This document shows positions 47,701-59,700 of a stretch of 64,000 nucleotides of DNA, in pieces. Source of the stretch: Paratinospora sagittata (Eukaryota > Streptophyta > Magnoliopsida > Ranunculales > Menispermaceae); contig CM069593.1 of assembly GCA_035771175.1 (NCBI GenBank), positions 48,214,054 to 48,278,053 of the forward strand, read 5' to 3'. The notes below the pieces were generated by a model. It did not search any database and was not told the origin of the DNA. It saw only the letters and a program-made list of their open reading frames with translations. Position 1 is the stretch's first letter. Each line of letters starts with the position of its first letter. The position numbers and the translations under genes are program-made.

Positions 47701-50700
47701 AGGCCTCTCACTAGTATGTCCATTTCTACTTAAAAGGCTCAAAAACTATATGTAGAAACTATAGCATAAGATAATTAATACTCCAAGATGTCAAGGCAAA
47801 GCTCAAAATCTGGGACATGGAAGTCTTTGGTGCGACTACAATCAAGAAGAAGGCACTTGAGGAGTCAACTGGTAGATTGCATAGCTTGGAAGGCTCGGGT
47901 AATCGGACAAGGGAATTGGAATAATCACACAAGGCCCTTAGGGATGCGGATGTTTGCCTAAGGGAAGATAGAATGGCTTTCCAAAAAGCCAAAGTTAAAT
48001 GGCCAAAGGAAGGGGACACGAACTCGCAGTTTTTCCATAGATTACTTAACCATCGGAGGTCTCGCAAGTTCATTATCAAGGTGGAGAAGGATGATGGCAC
48101 TTTTGCTAAGTCAAAGGTGGAGGTTGTAAATGAAATTGTTTCTTATTTTCAAAATATCAACTATGTTTATCGTCATCAATCGTGGGGTATTGACGAGTTA
48201 GATTGGCGGCCTATTGATCTTGCTGACAGTACAATCCTTGAGAACCCTTTTGAAGAAGATGAAGTGCGAGCTGCGATTTTTTATGTTGGCAATAAGGCTC
48301 TAGGTCCATATGGGTTTTCCATGGCTTTCTTGCAAAATTCTTGAGATGTGAGGTGTTCTAGGAATTTATTATATCAGGGTCGTAAATGCTAAAACTAATG
48401 AAACCTATATCTGTTTGGTTCCAAAGAAAAGCAACTCTTGGCCTCTTAAAGAATTTAGGCCTATTAGCTAGGCTACCAACTTATACAAAATCATTTCCAA
48501 AGTCTATCAACAAGGTTAAGATAAGTTCTCCACAAGATGATTGATGTTACCCAGTTGGCGTTTGTCCATGATAGGCAAATTCTTGATGTTATATTCATTG
48601 CAAACGAAGCGGTTGAGGACTATAAGAGAAGGAAACTTGAACATGTGGTTTTTAAAGTTGACTTTGACAAGGCCTATGACTCGGTGGACTAGGATTTTTT
48701 GCATCTTACAATGAAAAAGAAGGGTTTGGGTGAAAAATGGTGAAGGTAGATAGGTGGATGCTTGAGATCAGTCAATTACTCTCTGGTGGTCAATGGGAGA
48801 CCTAGAGGCAAGTTCGCGGCTAAAAGAGGTCTCCAGTAGGATGACCCACTCTCTCCCTTTCTATTCACTATGGTGGCCAACGTGTTGGGCAGATTGATGG
48901 ATAGGGCTAGATTATGCTCGGTAGTTCGAGGGCTTAGAATTGGCACCAGGGAGGTGGAAGTATCTCACGTACCCACTTCTGTCTACACAGCTTAGAAAGT
49001 AGTGTGTTAAGAGGCCATTCATATTCTTCAATGTTTTTGAATAATCTCGGAAATGAAAGTCAATATGGCAAAATGCTAGATGGTCGGGATTAATATGAAT
49101 CAGAACATCCTCCCACGGTTAGCTAATCATGTGCCTTGTTCAATTGGGACCTAGCCTTTGAAGTATTTAAGACTTTCATTGGGGGGTAACCCATCATCAA
49201 CCTCCTTCTAGGATCCAATGTTGACTATTTCGAAGATATTGGAAGGATGGAAGAAGTGCTTTCTTTCAAAAAGCAATAGACTTGCCTTGATTTGATCTAT
49301 TATTATGGCCCCTCCTTATTTTATGTCCTTATTCAAGATAGCAAAAGTTGTTGTACTAGAAATTGAAAAGACGATTGGTGGACAAGGCCCATGTTACCTA
49401 GACTCTTTACTTTAGCCCAATGTACCCTTGTCCGACATTTCATGATACGACATGGGTATGGGACATGCGTCCAACACTTTAGATTTTAAAATATTAAAAT
49501 GTAGATTCTCCATGGAAATAAGAGAAAGCATGAGGGAAGATAATGACTAATGAAATTTTGATAACCGTGGTATCCAATATTCCGACTAATCCATGGGGCC
49601 GCCACCCACCCACAAGGCCACGAGCCGGGAGACCCAAGGCAAGAGGACCCACCACACCACCTGGGAATAAATCCCAGAATGGATGCGCTAGGGGGATTCG
49701 AAGTTGCAACCATTCGGATAAGAATTTGCTTCCCCTCCCCCCCTACCACTGAGCCATTACCCTGATGGGTAATGGCTAATGAATTTCACTTAAGTGCAAG
49801 AACAAAACGGACAATAAATGAGTGAAAAGAAGAAAAAAAAATGAAAGAACAACATATAATATAGCCGAGTCCCCGTATCCCAAAATTTGAAAATGAACAA
49901 GTCGTACCTCTAGATGTGTACCCGTATCTGACACTCATACCTGAGTCTAGGTAACGTAGGATAAGGGTGAGTTGTGCATTGGGAACATAATTTGTAGGAA
50001 TAAGGCCCTTGGCACCAACTGACACCCTGGTCACACGGTGACAACTTTTACTGTTATGTAAAAGCTCCCTTTTGGATCAATGTACATATATAAAGAGAAA
50101 AAACAACTAATTTTAGAATGAACTTTTTTTTATGTATGTTGACAAGTTCCTTAACTGGAAACTTGTTTTCAGAAATCAATTTATCCCCATATTCATAACC
50201 TATTGAAAGATGTAAGATAATAGATACACATATTTATTTTCATTGTTAATTTGAAAAATAACTCAATTAGTTAACATTTTTGGAATTGGCATCAATTCTT
50301 TCTAAGACAATCTCTTGGGTGAAGAAATAATCCTCAAAAATATTAAAAATTTTGGAACTTCTAGTTGGGCCAAAACGACTTATTATCACAATTACACGTC
50401 CAAATGTCCAATTGCACGAGTTTTTGAAAGATTTGTATATGTAAGCGACAAATACAAGAGACGTAAGATTCCTACAGCCAATGAAATTTTGAAGTTATTG
50501 TTGCTAGTTAGATGCCCTAAGGCAACCGTTTGAATGAAATTTGTCTTCTAGTAAATCAAGGGTAGTAAAGCAACAAAATCATACCTATATATATCACCAA
50601 CACTAGGAACCATTGTCAATTTTGAAATGATGGCTTTAGACTTCTCCAAACTTGCCAAGTCCATTGCTGTGATTTTAACCTACCAAAGATATCAAAACAT

Positions 50701-53700
50701 AGACTTACATACAACTAGAAAATAAAGAAAATATACATAATGGGAAGAAAAGACCCTAGACTATGCTTACAACTCCGTCATCTTGTGTTTCAATAGATTC
50801 CACCCCCGTCTCTTCAATGATGCTCTTGACCTTCTTTCCACCGGAGCCGATAATAGCATTAACTTTGTCAGGTCTAACCTACAAAACCAACAAACTTGAA
50901 ATTGAATACAACAAATATGTAGGACTAGGAGCGAATAGATCAAGTAATAATATTTACCATACAAACTAACCTTCATAACATGAATCAATGGAGCATACTT
51001 GGAAAGCTTCTTTGACGGTGGAGGTGAGCAATTGGACATTTCAGCTAGGATTCAAGATAAGAAACAAAGAAGTTATTTGACATTAAAAATGATGAATATC
51101 ATTCAAATTAAAAGTAGAATCCTTTAGGATCAATCAACATCACTTATATATGGATACTCATGACTAAGTTATCTTGATCGATTTTAGTATATGAGCAGGG
51201 TATTGATTTACTAGCATATTGAATCAAATTTCCTTTAATTAATTTTGTTTTTCAAGTGAAAAAAGTCTAGGGAAAACTTAAAGTTTTTTTTTTTCTCTTA
51301 ACAATGCAATCAAGTCATGCACCTCAAGCACCCATTGAGACGTGGCGAACATGTTGCGTCTCAATACTTGATAGGCAGTGCATAGTAACTCAGACGTGTG
51401 CCTTAGTGCACCTCAAGCATGTGCCTTGGTGTGCTTCACTTTCTTATTCCCCATTAATTTTATTTTATTTAAAAAAAAAAACTGTTTAATCATGAAAAAA
51501 CATTGTATTATATTTTTTTTTTCTCTTTTCTTTGTATATATATACATAATACACAATATAGAATATAAAACATTAAAGGAAACTTGTGTTCCACTTTTAT
51601 AGTAACAATAAGAAGTTGTTACAAAAACTTAACAATTGCTACTTGTTCTTCCTTGCTTTTGTATTTCTTTCTTCAATTCAATCTTAAATATCAAAATAAA
51701 TAAACATAATATTAATAACAAATATGAAATGGTAACATTGGTGCTACTATGAACATTGTCATGTATAATGAGAAAAATTTAAAACTTTTATTGGTTTTAT
51801 GTTTTTTAAATTCTTTTACCAAAAATTAATATACAATTAAGTTTTTTTTTTAGAATTTTGTCCTTACTTTACTCAAACATGCACCTCGCCCCAAGTGTTA
51901 AGGCCCCTCATCACCTTAAGTGCACCTTGCACCTCTAACTACCTTATTTCTTACATAGAGCCCTATATATACATGAAACGAGTTCACTAATAGTTTTCAT
52001 TGTACATGTGAATGGGAGATAATATTAATAATAAAATTATTAATATTAACATCTCAGCATGACAACATCCTATGCAAGCTAGTTGTCCCTTGAAATATAA
52101 AACCTAGGTTTGACACATCGGTGCTTTTGACATTTGGATTGGTCATCAAAGCTTTGAAGCTTATTTTTAAGCATAAAATTTTGGTTTAGTTGGTTTCTTA
52201 TAATAATAATATGAGTTTAGTGTTGTCGAGGTCATGCCATGTCTAGGCAATGACTAGTCTATCATTGGGCCATACTTAAGGCAAGCAATGGCGCTCTTTG
52301 AAAATTTTTGAAAGTATAAAGGGATCTTTGCAAATACATAAAGCGTAAGGTTATTTCTTCTTCTTGTTTTGGGAGGATAGATGGATTAGTGACGCCCCTC
52401 TTGCAGACCTTTATCCTAGACTATATCATTTGTCGCCTTTTCCTAACTTCCCAATCGCTCATTTTATCTTCAACAATAGCACTCCCTCCTTCTGTATCAA
52501 TTGGCCAACAATCAGAGTCAGATTCACTATTGCCAATTCTTTTTTTTTTTTTTTAAAGAAACAAAGGAATAGTACGTATATGTATAGAGTAAGTATCCAA
52601 AATGAATGTACATCGCGGCCACCCTTGGCACCTCCCCTAAGATTATACAAAATTGTCCCACCCCCACCCTCTAAGCCAATCCCTTAGGGCATAGCCCATA
52701 GATAGATTGTTGCTGCCAACCCAAAAAGAAGCTAGAAAATGAGATTTCTCCCAAACTTTGACAACTGGGCACACTTCCTCTTCAAACATCCGTTTATTCC
52801 TTTCCTTCCATAGAGACCAAAGCACCGCCAAACACACCACCTTCCAATAATCACTCCACGCAGATTGAATATTGTTGAGGAAAGGAAATAAACTGAAAGG
52901 CTCGACCCCAAACTCCTCCAATCTCATGATGGGGAAATGATGACACCATCGACGCCATACCTCTTGAGAAAATGGGCAATACCAAAATAAATGTTCAACA
53001 GTCTTCAAATGTTGCTTACATAGAATATGGAGATAAACACATATTTGCGAATCTTTTTTGCAATATATCCCCGGTGTTCATCTTTCCATGAGCAGCCACC
53101 CAACCCAAAAATTTAACCTTTGATGGTACCTGAGCTTTCCAAATAAGATGAGGCGGAAAGGGTGGAATATTATGGTCATTAAGGATAGCTACATGAAAAG
53201 ATGTAGTGGTAAAAGTACTTTTATGGTCCCATAGCCAAAGGATTCTACAGTTATCCCCAGACAAGACGCAACCCTCAAGTAGACTAAGAGGGGACGCCAC
53301 TTCCCGCTCCCCCCTAGGAAGGAAAGTACTACCTAAATGCAAATCCCACCCCCCATGGGCATCTCCCCTAAGGAGAGGAGCTTCTTTTAAAATCTGAGAT
53401 GGGTTTATTATGGTACAATGAGCGATGGTAAAGATTAGGAAACAAATATTGGAAGGTTTCGTTCTCACACCGTGAGTCCTCCCAAAAACAGATTAAGTTA
53501 CCTCTCCTAAGTTTAAGTCTAATCAAGGGTGAGAAGGTTGGGGTAAACAGAATATATGAATTTCCAAGGGCTCCTATATATTGCTCTGTTGGCTAACCCA
53601 ACATCCCTCAGGTTGTCCCGAAGACCGTGCCTGTTGCAGATTACCTCCCCCCATAGCTGATCTTGCTCATAAGGAAACCTCCATAGCCATTTACCAACCA

Positions 53701-56700
53701 AGGCTTTGTTCCTACTAACTATGTTTCCAATGCCCAAACTGCCAAGCTCGATCTTCCTCTGCACAATACTCCATGCCACAAGATGTGAACCTGCCCCCTG
53801 ACATCATTCTCCCAAAAAACGTCTCTCATTAGCTTCTCAATTCGTTCCACCACCTTCATTGGTGCCTTAAAAACTAACAGGTAATAAGTGGGGAGTGTAT
53901 CCAACACATATTTGATTAGGGTCAACCTTCCACCTTTGGACAGAAAACTCCTCTTCCATCCGTCAAGTCTTCTCGATACCTTGGAGATCACAAGCTCCCA
54001 AAAATCAAGCTTGGAGGGTTTTCCACCTAGAAGCATGCCCAAATATTTCATTGGCCAGCAAAAAATATAGCACCCAACTTGGTTTGCCATATCATCCAAC
54101 CACCCATTTTGTACAGTGATACCCGCCATCTGGCTCTTCGCCATGTTGATAACCATACCAGACAACCAACAAAAGAAATTTACAACCATAGAGGCACTAG
54201 TGATGCTCTCCTCATCCCCACCCAAGAAAATCAAAGTATCATCAGCGAACTAAAGATGAGTTATTTCCACATTCTCACACCCCACCACAAAGCCCTCAAT
54301 CAGGTTCGCTTCCTTTGCCTTGTCCAACATTCTTCCCAACACATCTGAAACTAGAGTGAACAAATATACGTTTCATTAGTGCATCCGTTGACTACCCCTA
54401 TGTGAAAAAACTCCATTAGAACTTTCATGAGTTCAACCCTAACAGCTTCCCAACAACTCTAAAAGAAGGCCATAGTCATGCCATTGGGCCCTGGGGCCCC
54501 TCACAATCAAATACAGCTTGCCTCACTTCTTCCTCGTCAAAAGGTTGTTCCAACTCTACACTGTCCATCTCACTGATTGGACTCCAATCAAGCCCATCCA
54601 CTCCCCAAGCCCGATGTCCACTACTGGTGTCGACTTTTCTAAAGAAATCAAAAATCACTGGCACAACCTCCTCCTTACCCTCCACTATTAACCCGTGCTC
54701 CCTTTCCAGCCTAGATATATAATTAATAGACCTTTTACCACTCATTAGCCTATGAAAGAATTTTGAGTTAGCGTCACCGTCCTTAAACCATTGGGCTCTG
54801 GATTTAAGGATGGCAACCCGATCCTCATTCACACACAATTGCCATAACTCTGCTTTGGCAATCGATTTGTCCCTAGCCATACCTTCATTCCATTCCGAAC
54901 CACCTTCCTTTCCATCCAATCTTTGAATCACACCCTCAAGTTCCTTCCTCCTCACCTCTTCCCATCCCATTATTTCTCTACCCCACTCATGAAGTCTTGT
55001 CTTCACTAATTTAACGTACTGCATAAACTTGTATCCTTCGCACCCATGGGAAGGCCCCTCTCTCCACCACCACTCGACCTGATTTTTGAAATCTGCATGG
55101 GCAATCAAGTGACTGACAAACCTAAGGGGGGCTGGTCCCCACTCAGGCCGAGTAGTATCCATAATGACCGGCAAGTGATCAAAGACAAACCTATCCCCCA
55201 CCTCCTACCTGTGGAAAGGGAACATCTCCACCCAACCCACTCCCAAAAGGAGTCTTTCAAGCCTGCAACATACTGGAGATGCCCTAAATTTTGACAATGT
55301 AAAAATTCAGTTAAGAAGGGGTGGATCACTTAGTTCCAACTCCTTAATTAAAGCGTCAAAGTCCTTCATGCTCTTTGTGACTCTACCACTGTTCACCTTT
55401 TCAGAAAGAACTCGCACTACATTAAAGTCACCGCCAACACACCACCTTCCTCCACGTATACTGCTTAGGCCCGCGAGTTCATCCCAAAATAGGCTTCGAA
55501 TTAGTCTATCATCCGGACCATACACCCCGGTCAACCATCAAGCATTCATGTCCCCTACCTCGATCTTCACTGAAACAAAAAATTCACAAAAGAGTTTGTC
55601 AACCACCTTCACCCCTCTAGAATCCCATGCCAGAAGCAAACCTCCCGCAGAACCAACCACCGGAAGATACACCCAATCTTTAAACCTTGACTGCCACAAA
55701 GCACCAATCAGCTCCCTATCAGCCTTTAGTCATTTCACCCCCTGCAAGATAATGAAATTCGGGCTGCACTTCCCAATAAATCTTTTTATCATTAGCCTCT
55801 TGTCTCTAGAACAACACCCACGTATATTCCATGAAAGGATCTTCATTTTTATTTTATTTTTTTACTGGAAACTTAGATAGATATATTAGATAGATGATAA
55901 AAAAAGTACAAAAAAGGCGGATGAGATGAAAGGATCTTCATTTAAACACTAACAAAACCCACCAGCAAGCCATTACACGCTGAACTTCTTCACTTCACAT
56001 CAGAAACTACTGGATTACCACTGTCCAAGTCCACTAGAACCAACGTCATTTTCCTCAAAAATTCAATGACTTCAGCCTTTGTCAGTCGATCCTTACCAAC
56101 CTGGAGATATTCACCAGCAACCCTTGGCACACCATTGTTCACCAACACAGGAGCCCCTCTATCACCGCGTTGACTGGTAATTTCAAAACAAACCATCGGG
56201 ATACTGGGGTTTAGAGAACTCAAATGGTTGTGCTGGATAGAAGAACAAGGTTGGCCGGTTTGGGCAATCGTTTCAGGGACAAAAGAAGAAGTAACAGGAG
56301 AGAAAGATGAAGAAGGACGGAAAGCAAAATGACCATCAAAATTAAACTCATGGGTGCATACCTAATCCTTGGGTGAGTGTTCACCATGAGCTACCTCTTG
56401 ACAAACGTTCCCACGTTTAGCCATGTCGTCTCCACCTTCATCATCAGTCCCACCATCATCATCCGAGGAGTTGCTCTCGTACTGAGACGATTCAACCGCT
56501 AAGGAGTCCATCACCCTCTCGTCCTCGGAACCAGCATCACTGCAGCAGTCGCTTAGCACACTGGAACTCTTCTGTTGTTAGCACCTTTCGCGTGCATCGA
56601 AACTAGCAGTCTCCTCCATAGTCGATACTCGTTGTAGGGTACCCTGCACTGTGCCTTTCCGCCTCGTATAGACCTTAATAGCTTCATTAGGCACGTTTGG

Positions 56701-59700
56701 TCTCAAAGGGAGACTTGCCCCAGACTCATATTGACCCATCTCAACAATCAAAGGGTAGGAAGAGGGGCCCACTCGAGGTAACGCCATCTCCTCACGTGAT
56801 GAACATCTTGTGCCATTGTTTGGATAGTGGGCCCGCCAATCGACTTTTTCTGGGTCTGATTGGGCCTTGCGCTCCACCGCACCTGGCCCAAATCCATTCA
56901 TCAACACAGGTCCACTGATACTCAGACCCAAAATATCCTTCCAGCCTTGTACCATTGGGCCTTCATCCTTACCCGCAACTCTCCCTATAAGTCTGGGCCC
57001 ATCGCACAGAACAAACGCCCATCCTGTCCCAGACCCTCCATCCTTATCCAGCCTGTCACCCAAATCGAGGATACAGCCACCTGTCCCATAATCCGCCATT
57101 GTCTGCTCATGCACATCTCTCGTCAGAGCAACTCTGCCACGTGTTGACTCCTCCTAGAGCCAGCATTTGGCCAAGGCGGCAATCCGTAATCTTTTCGCTA
57201 ACAACGGCTCAGCGCTAGCAGCTGTCGGCCCTCGACTCACCGAAGAGTGAACAAGCATTTTTTCCGGCGAGAACTTCTGAACATCATCCCTGGCCATACT
57301 TTCTTGATCCCCCTCTGCCCGGCGAGGGCAGTTCTCGCACACCGACGCACACGAGCAGAGCTCGAATAGTCGAACTGTGAAAACATGTTGGGCCCTGCGA
57401 CCATAACCTCCGGCAAGAAATCAGAGGACCAACCCGCCACACACAGTCGAGCCATATCGTACGCGAGGCCTGCCATAGTCGACAAGTCCACATCGACCAG
57501 CCCTCCGCACCACTGACCAATCCTACTTAGCACCACCAGAGTCCACTCATCTATCGGAATACCTTCCACCCCGATCCATTCGTTGCAGCATAGGAAGCGA
57601 CCATTCTCCCACTGCTTTGACTTGCGCCATTTTTGGATACTATAATGAAGCTTGCTTCCCACCATCTTTCCTCTAAGTAATGCATCCTTCTCCTCCTTCG
57701 ACCCACCTATAAGGAGAGCACGATCAACACAAATGGATGAAAGTTGAATCTTCCTTCTGACACTATCGAAGAGTTCATCCTCCATGGACTCCCATCTCAC
57801 CGAGTTCGTGAAGCGAAATACCACTAGACAAAGGTCTTCGTAGTTGTCCGCCTCCATCCTCTAGTCGATGTCCTCTTGAACACACACCTTACTCCTGACC
57901 CCAAGCCCGTTAGCCCCATATGACGAGCTAATGACCCCTCCCTGCCTCACCTTCTTAGTTGCATTCAACCCTTTCGACCCCTTCTTTATACTCACTCATG
58001 TGCACGACTGCAAGGCTTCGAGCAGACCAACCCATTGTTTGTTCTTTCCATCATCTGGCACAAAAATCATTTGTTGAAACCCTTTCTCAACCTTGGTTAT
58101 GCGTAAATAACACCCTCTTGTGTTGGTGAAGGTTTCCACCATAATGAAGAAGTTCCTACTTATGTGTATTTTCTTAAAGCTTCCATCACGTCTTGCATCG
58201 GCAGCTTCAGTTACCGCCTTTACCAGCCACTTGGTAGTGCCAGCATCCACCTTCATGTAAAAGACGTTCGATTTCATCACTTCTTCAATAGTGATAGCAT
58301 TAGCGTTGCCCAACCTCCATACCTTATACCATTTCAGCGAAGTACGAAACGTAAAGGTTGGGTTATCCCTCTTTCCACCGTGAGGGGCTGCATCCTTGCC
58401 GGTCGATTTAGGGATCCAGTTACAGTCACAACGGACCCACTCCCTCCGATTCTACCTTCTCTGTTCTCGTCCCATTTTTTTTAGCTCCCATTGATTCAAA
58501 TACACTTTTGCTACGTTAGATGCGTCAACTATTTCCTCTCGTTTTCAGTGGAGCACATCACTGTCGCCAATTCTGAGCCAAGCCTCTCTCTCGTCTGGTT
58601 CGAATAGGTTTGTGTGGTCTCTTCATTCATTTGGCATTTTTTCCACCAAGTCCTTTTTCCAACGCCTTTCTGACGATGACTCATTTTGTCCCTTCCTCTT
58701 GCCCCCTTTATTTGGAAAGCTCACATTCCATCTAAAGTTAAAGTGTTTGGACGGCTTTTAGCCCTTAATAAGTTAAACATGGGTGATGTGCTTCAAAAGA
58801 GAATGCCACATTTTTCTTTACTCCCACATTGCTGTCCATTTTGTTTGAGTGATGCTAAATCAACTGATCATGTGTTCTTTTCTTGTTCTTATTTCTCTAA
58901 AGTCTGGAAGGAATGGCACTTTAGACTAGGTGATAAGTTTCGTGCCCCTAGATCATATGAAGAATGCTTGAGGATGGAGAATGTTCAGGGTTTGCAGGGC
59001 AAAGGTGATGAGAATGGCTTCTTAGACCACGCTTTGGCCGTTCTGGTTGGAACGTAATCTTCGTATTTTCAATGATGAATTTAGGAATGTGCTCTCCCTC
59101 TGGAATGATATCATTATTATGGTTGGTTCTTGGTTGGTGGCTTTTAATGTGAATGGGGACTACTCAATTACTGATTGGGTTAGGAATTGGAATAGTTGCT
59201 TGTGTTAGTTATCTGCTTTGCTTCTTTGCTTTTTTTGTTTTTTATTTTGTTTTTGTTTTTCTGCGGTAGGTTTATGAGTACTTTTGGTGCTCCTGCTGTA
59301 GGTGTGCTTGTATTTTTGCCTTCATGTACTTCACTTTATTAAATGCTTTGTTTCTTTAAAAAAAAAAAAAAAAGGTTATCTCTTCTTATTCTTACGTATG
59401 TGATCACAATCTTAACATTGACATAATTCTTGATTCAAGAGTTATAGTTCCATTATGCAAGTTATATTTTTCTTATTTTCTATTTTTGATTTTTGATTTT
59501 GTTTTTGTTATATTGCTGTAAATATTTTCTTTTTTGTTACAAGTCTTACATCGAACATGGCTCTATAAATATTTTCACTATAAAATATTTGTGGACACAA
59601 AATTGAAGAGTATAAAATATAGTTAATCTTTTGTTATACAAGATTTGACTCTTATATTATGGAATATGCATATGTTATAAAAAGGGTTTGCATATGTAAA

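Larger units (their letters stand above)
52540..58558 (-). mobile_element. Nearly full-length L1-type LINE (LINE-2), nested in LINE-1
   Basis: Flanking repeats CACTATTGCCAATTC (52525-52539) and CACTGTCGCCAATTC (58559-58573) differ at two bases. The T run at 52540 is the complement of its poly(A). On minus, ORF1 (about 58313-55990) has a gag-like region with [20 protein letters not shown] (DUF4283-type) and an acidic tail. It carries about six lesions: stops at 57996, 57862, 57154, 56578 and 56362, and a frameshift near 57300. ORF2 starts at about 55846 ([13 protein letters not shown] endonuclease) and continues through [52 protein letters not shown] and [12 protein letters not shown] to the zf-RVT end ([13 protein letters not shown]). 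Core RT motifs are missing near 54365. Length is 6.0 kb, normal for plant L1s. Confidence 0.9.
52347..59387 (+). mobile_element. Outer 5'-truncated L1-type LINE (LINE-1), split by another LINE
   Basis: Target copies AAGGTTATTTCTTCTT (52347-52362) and AAGGTTATCTCTTCTT (59372-59387) differ at one base. Inside, the plus strand starts [18 protein letters not shown] at about 52366, in the C-terminal third of ORF2. It breaks at 52540, resumes at about 58574 ([66 protein letters not shown]), and ends with TTTGTTTCTTT and a poly(A) at 59358-59373. Its own length is about 1 kb. Orientation is antisense to PNP1. Confidence 0.85.

Noticed and set aside
49500..49790. Pro/Gly-rich frames on both strands
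   Set aside because: Explained by the GC-rich SINE at 49559-49769.
55368..55880. 170-codon plus-strand frame
   Set aside because: It is antisense to the endonuclease part of LINE-2 ORF2, which reads well on minus.
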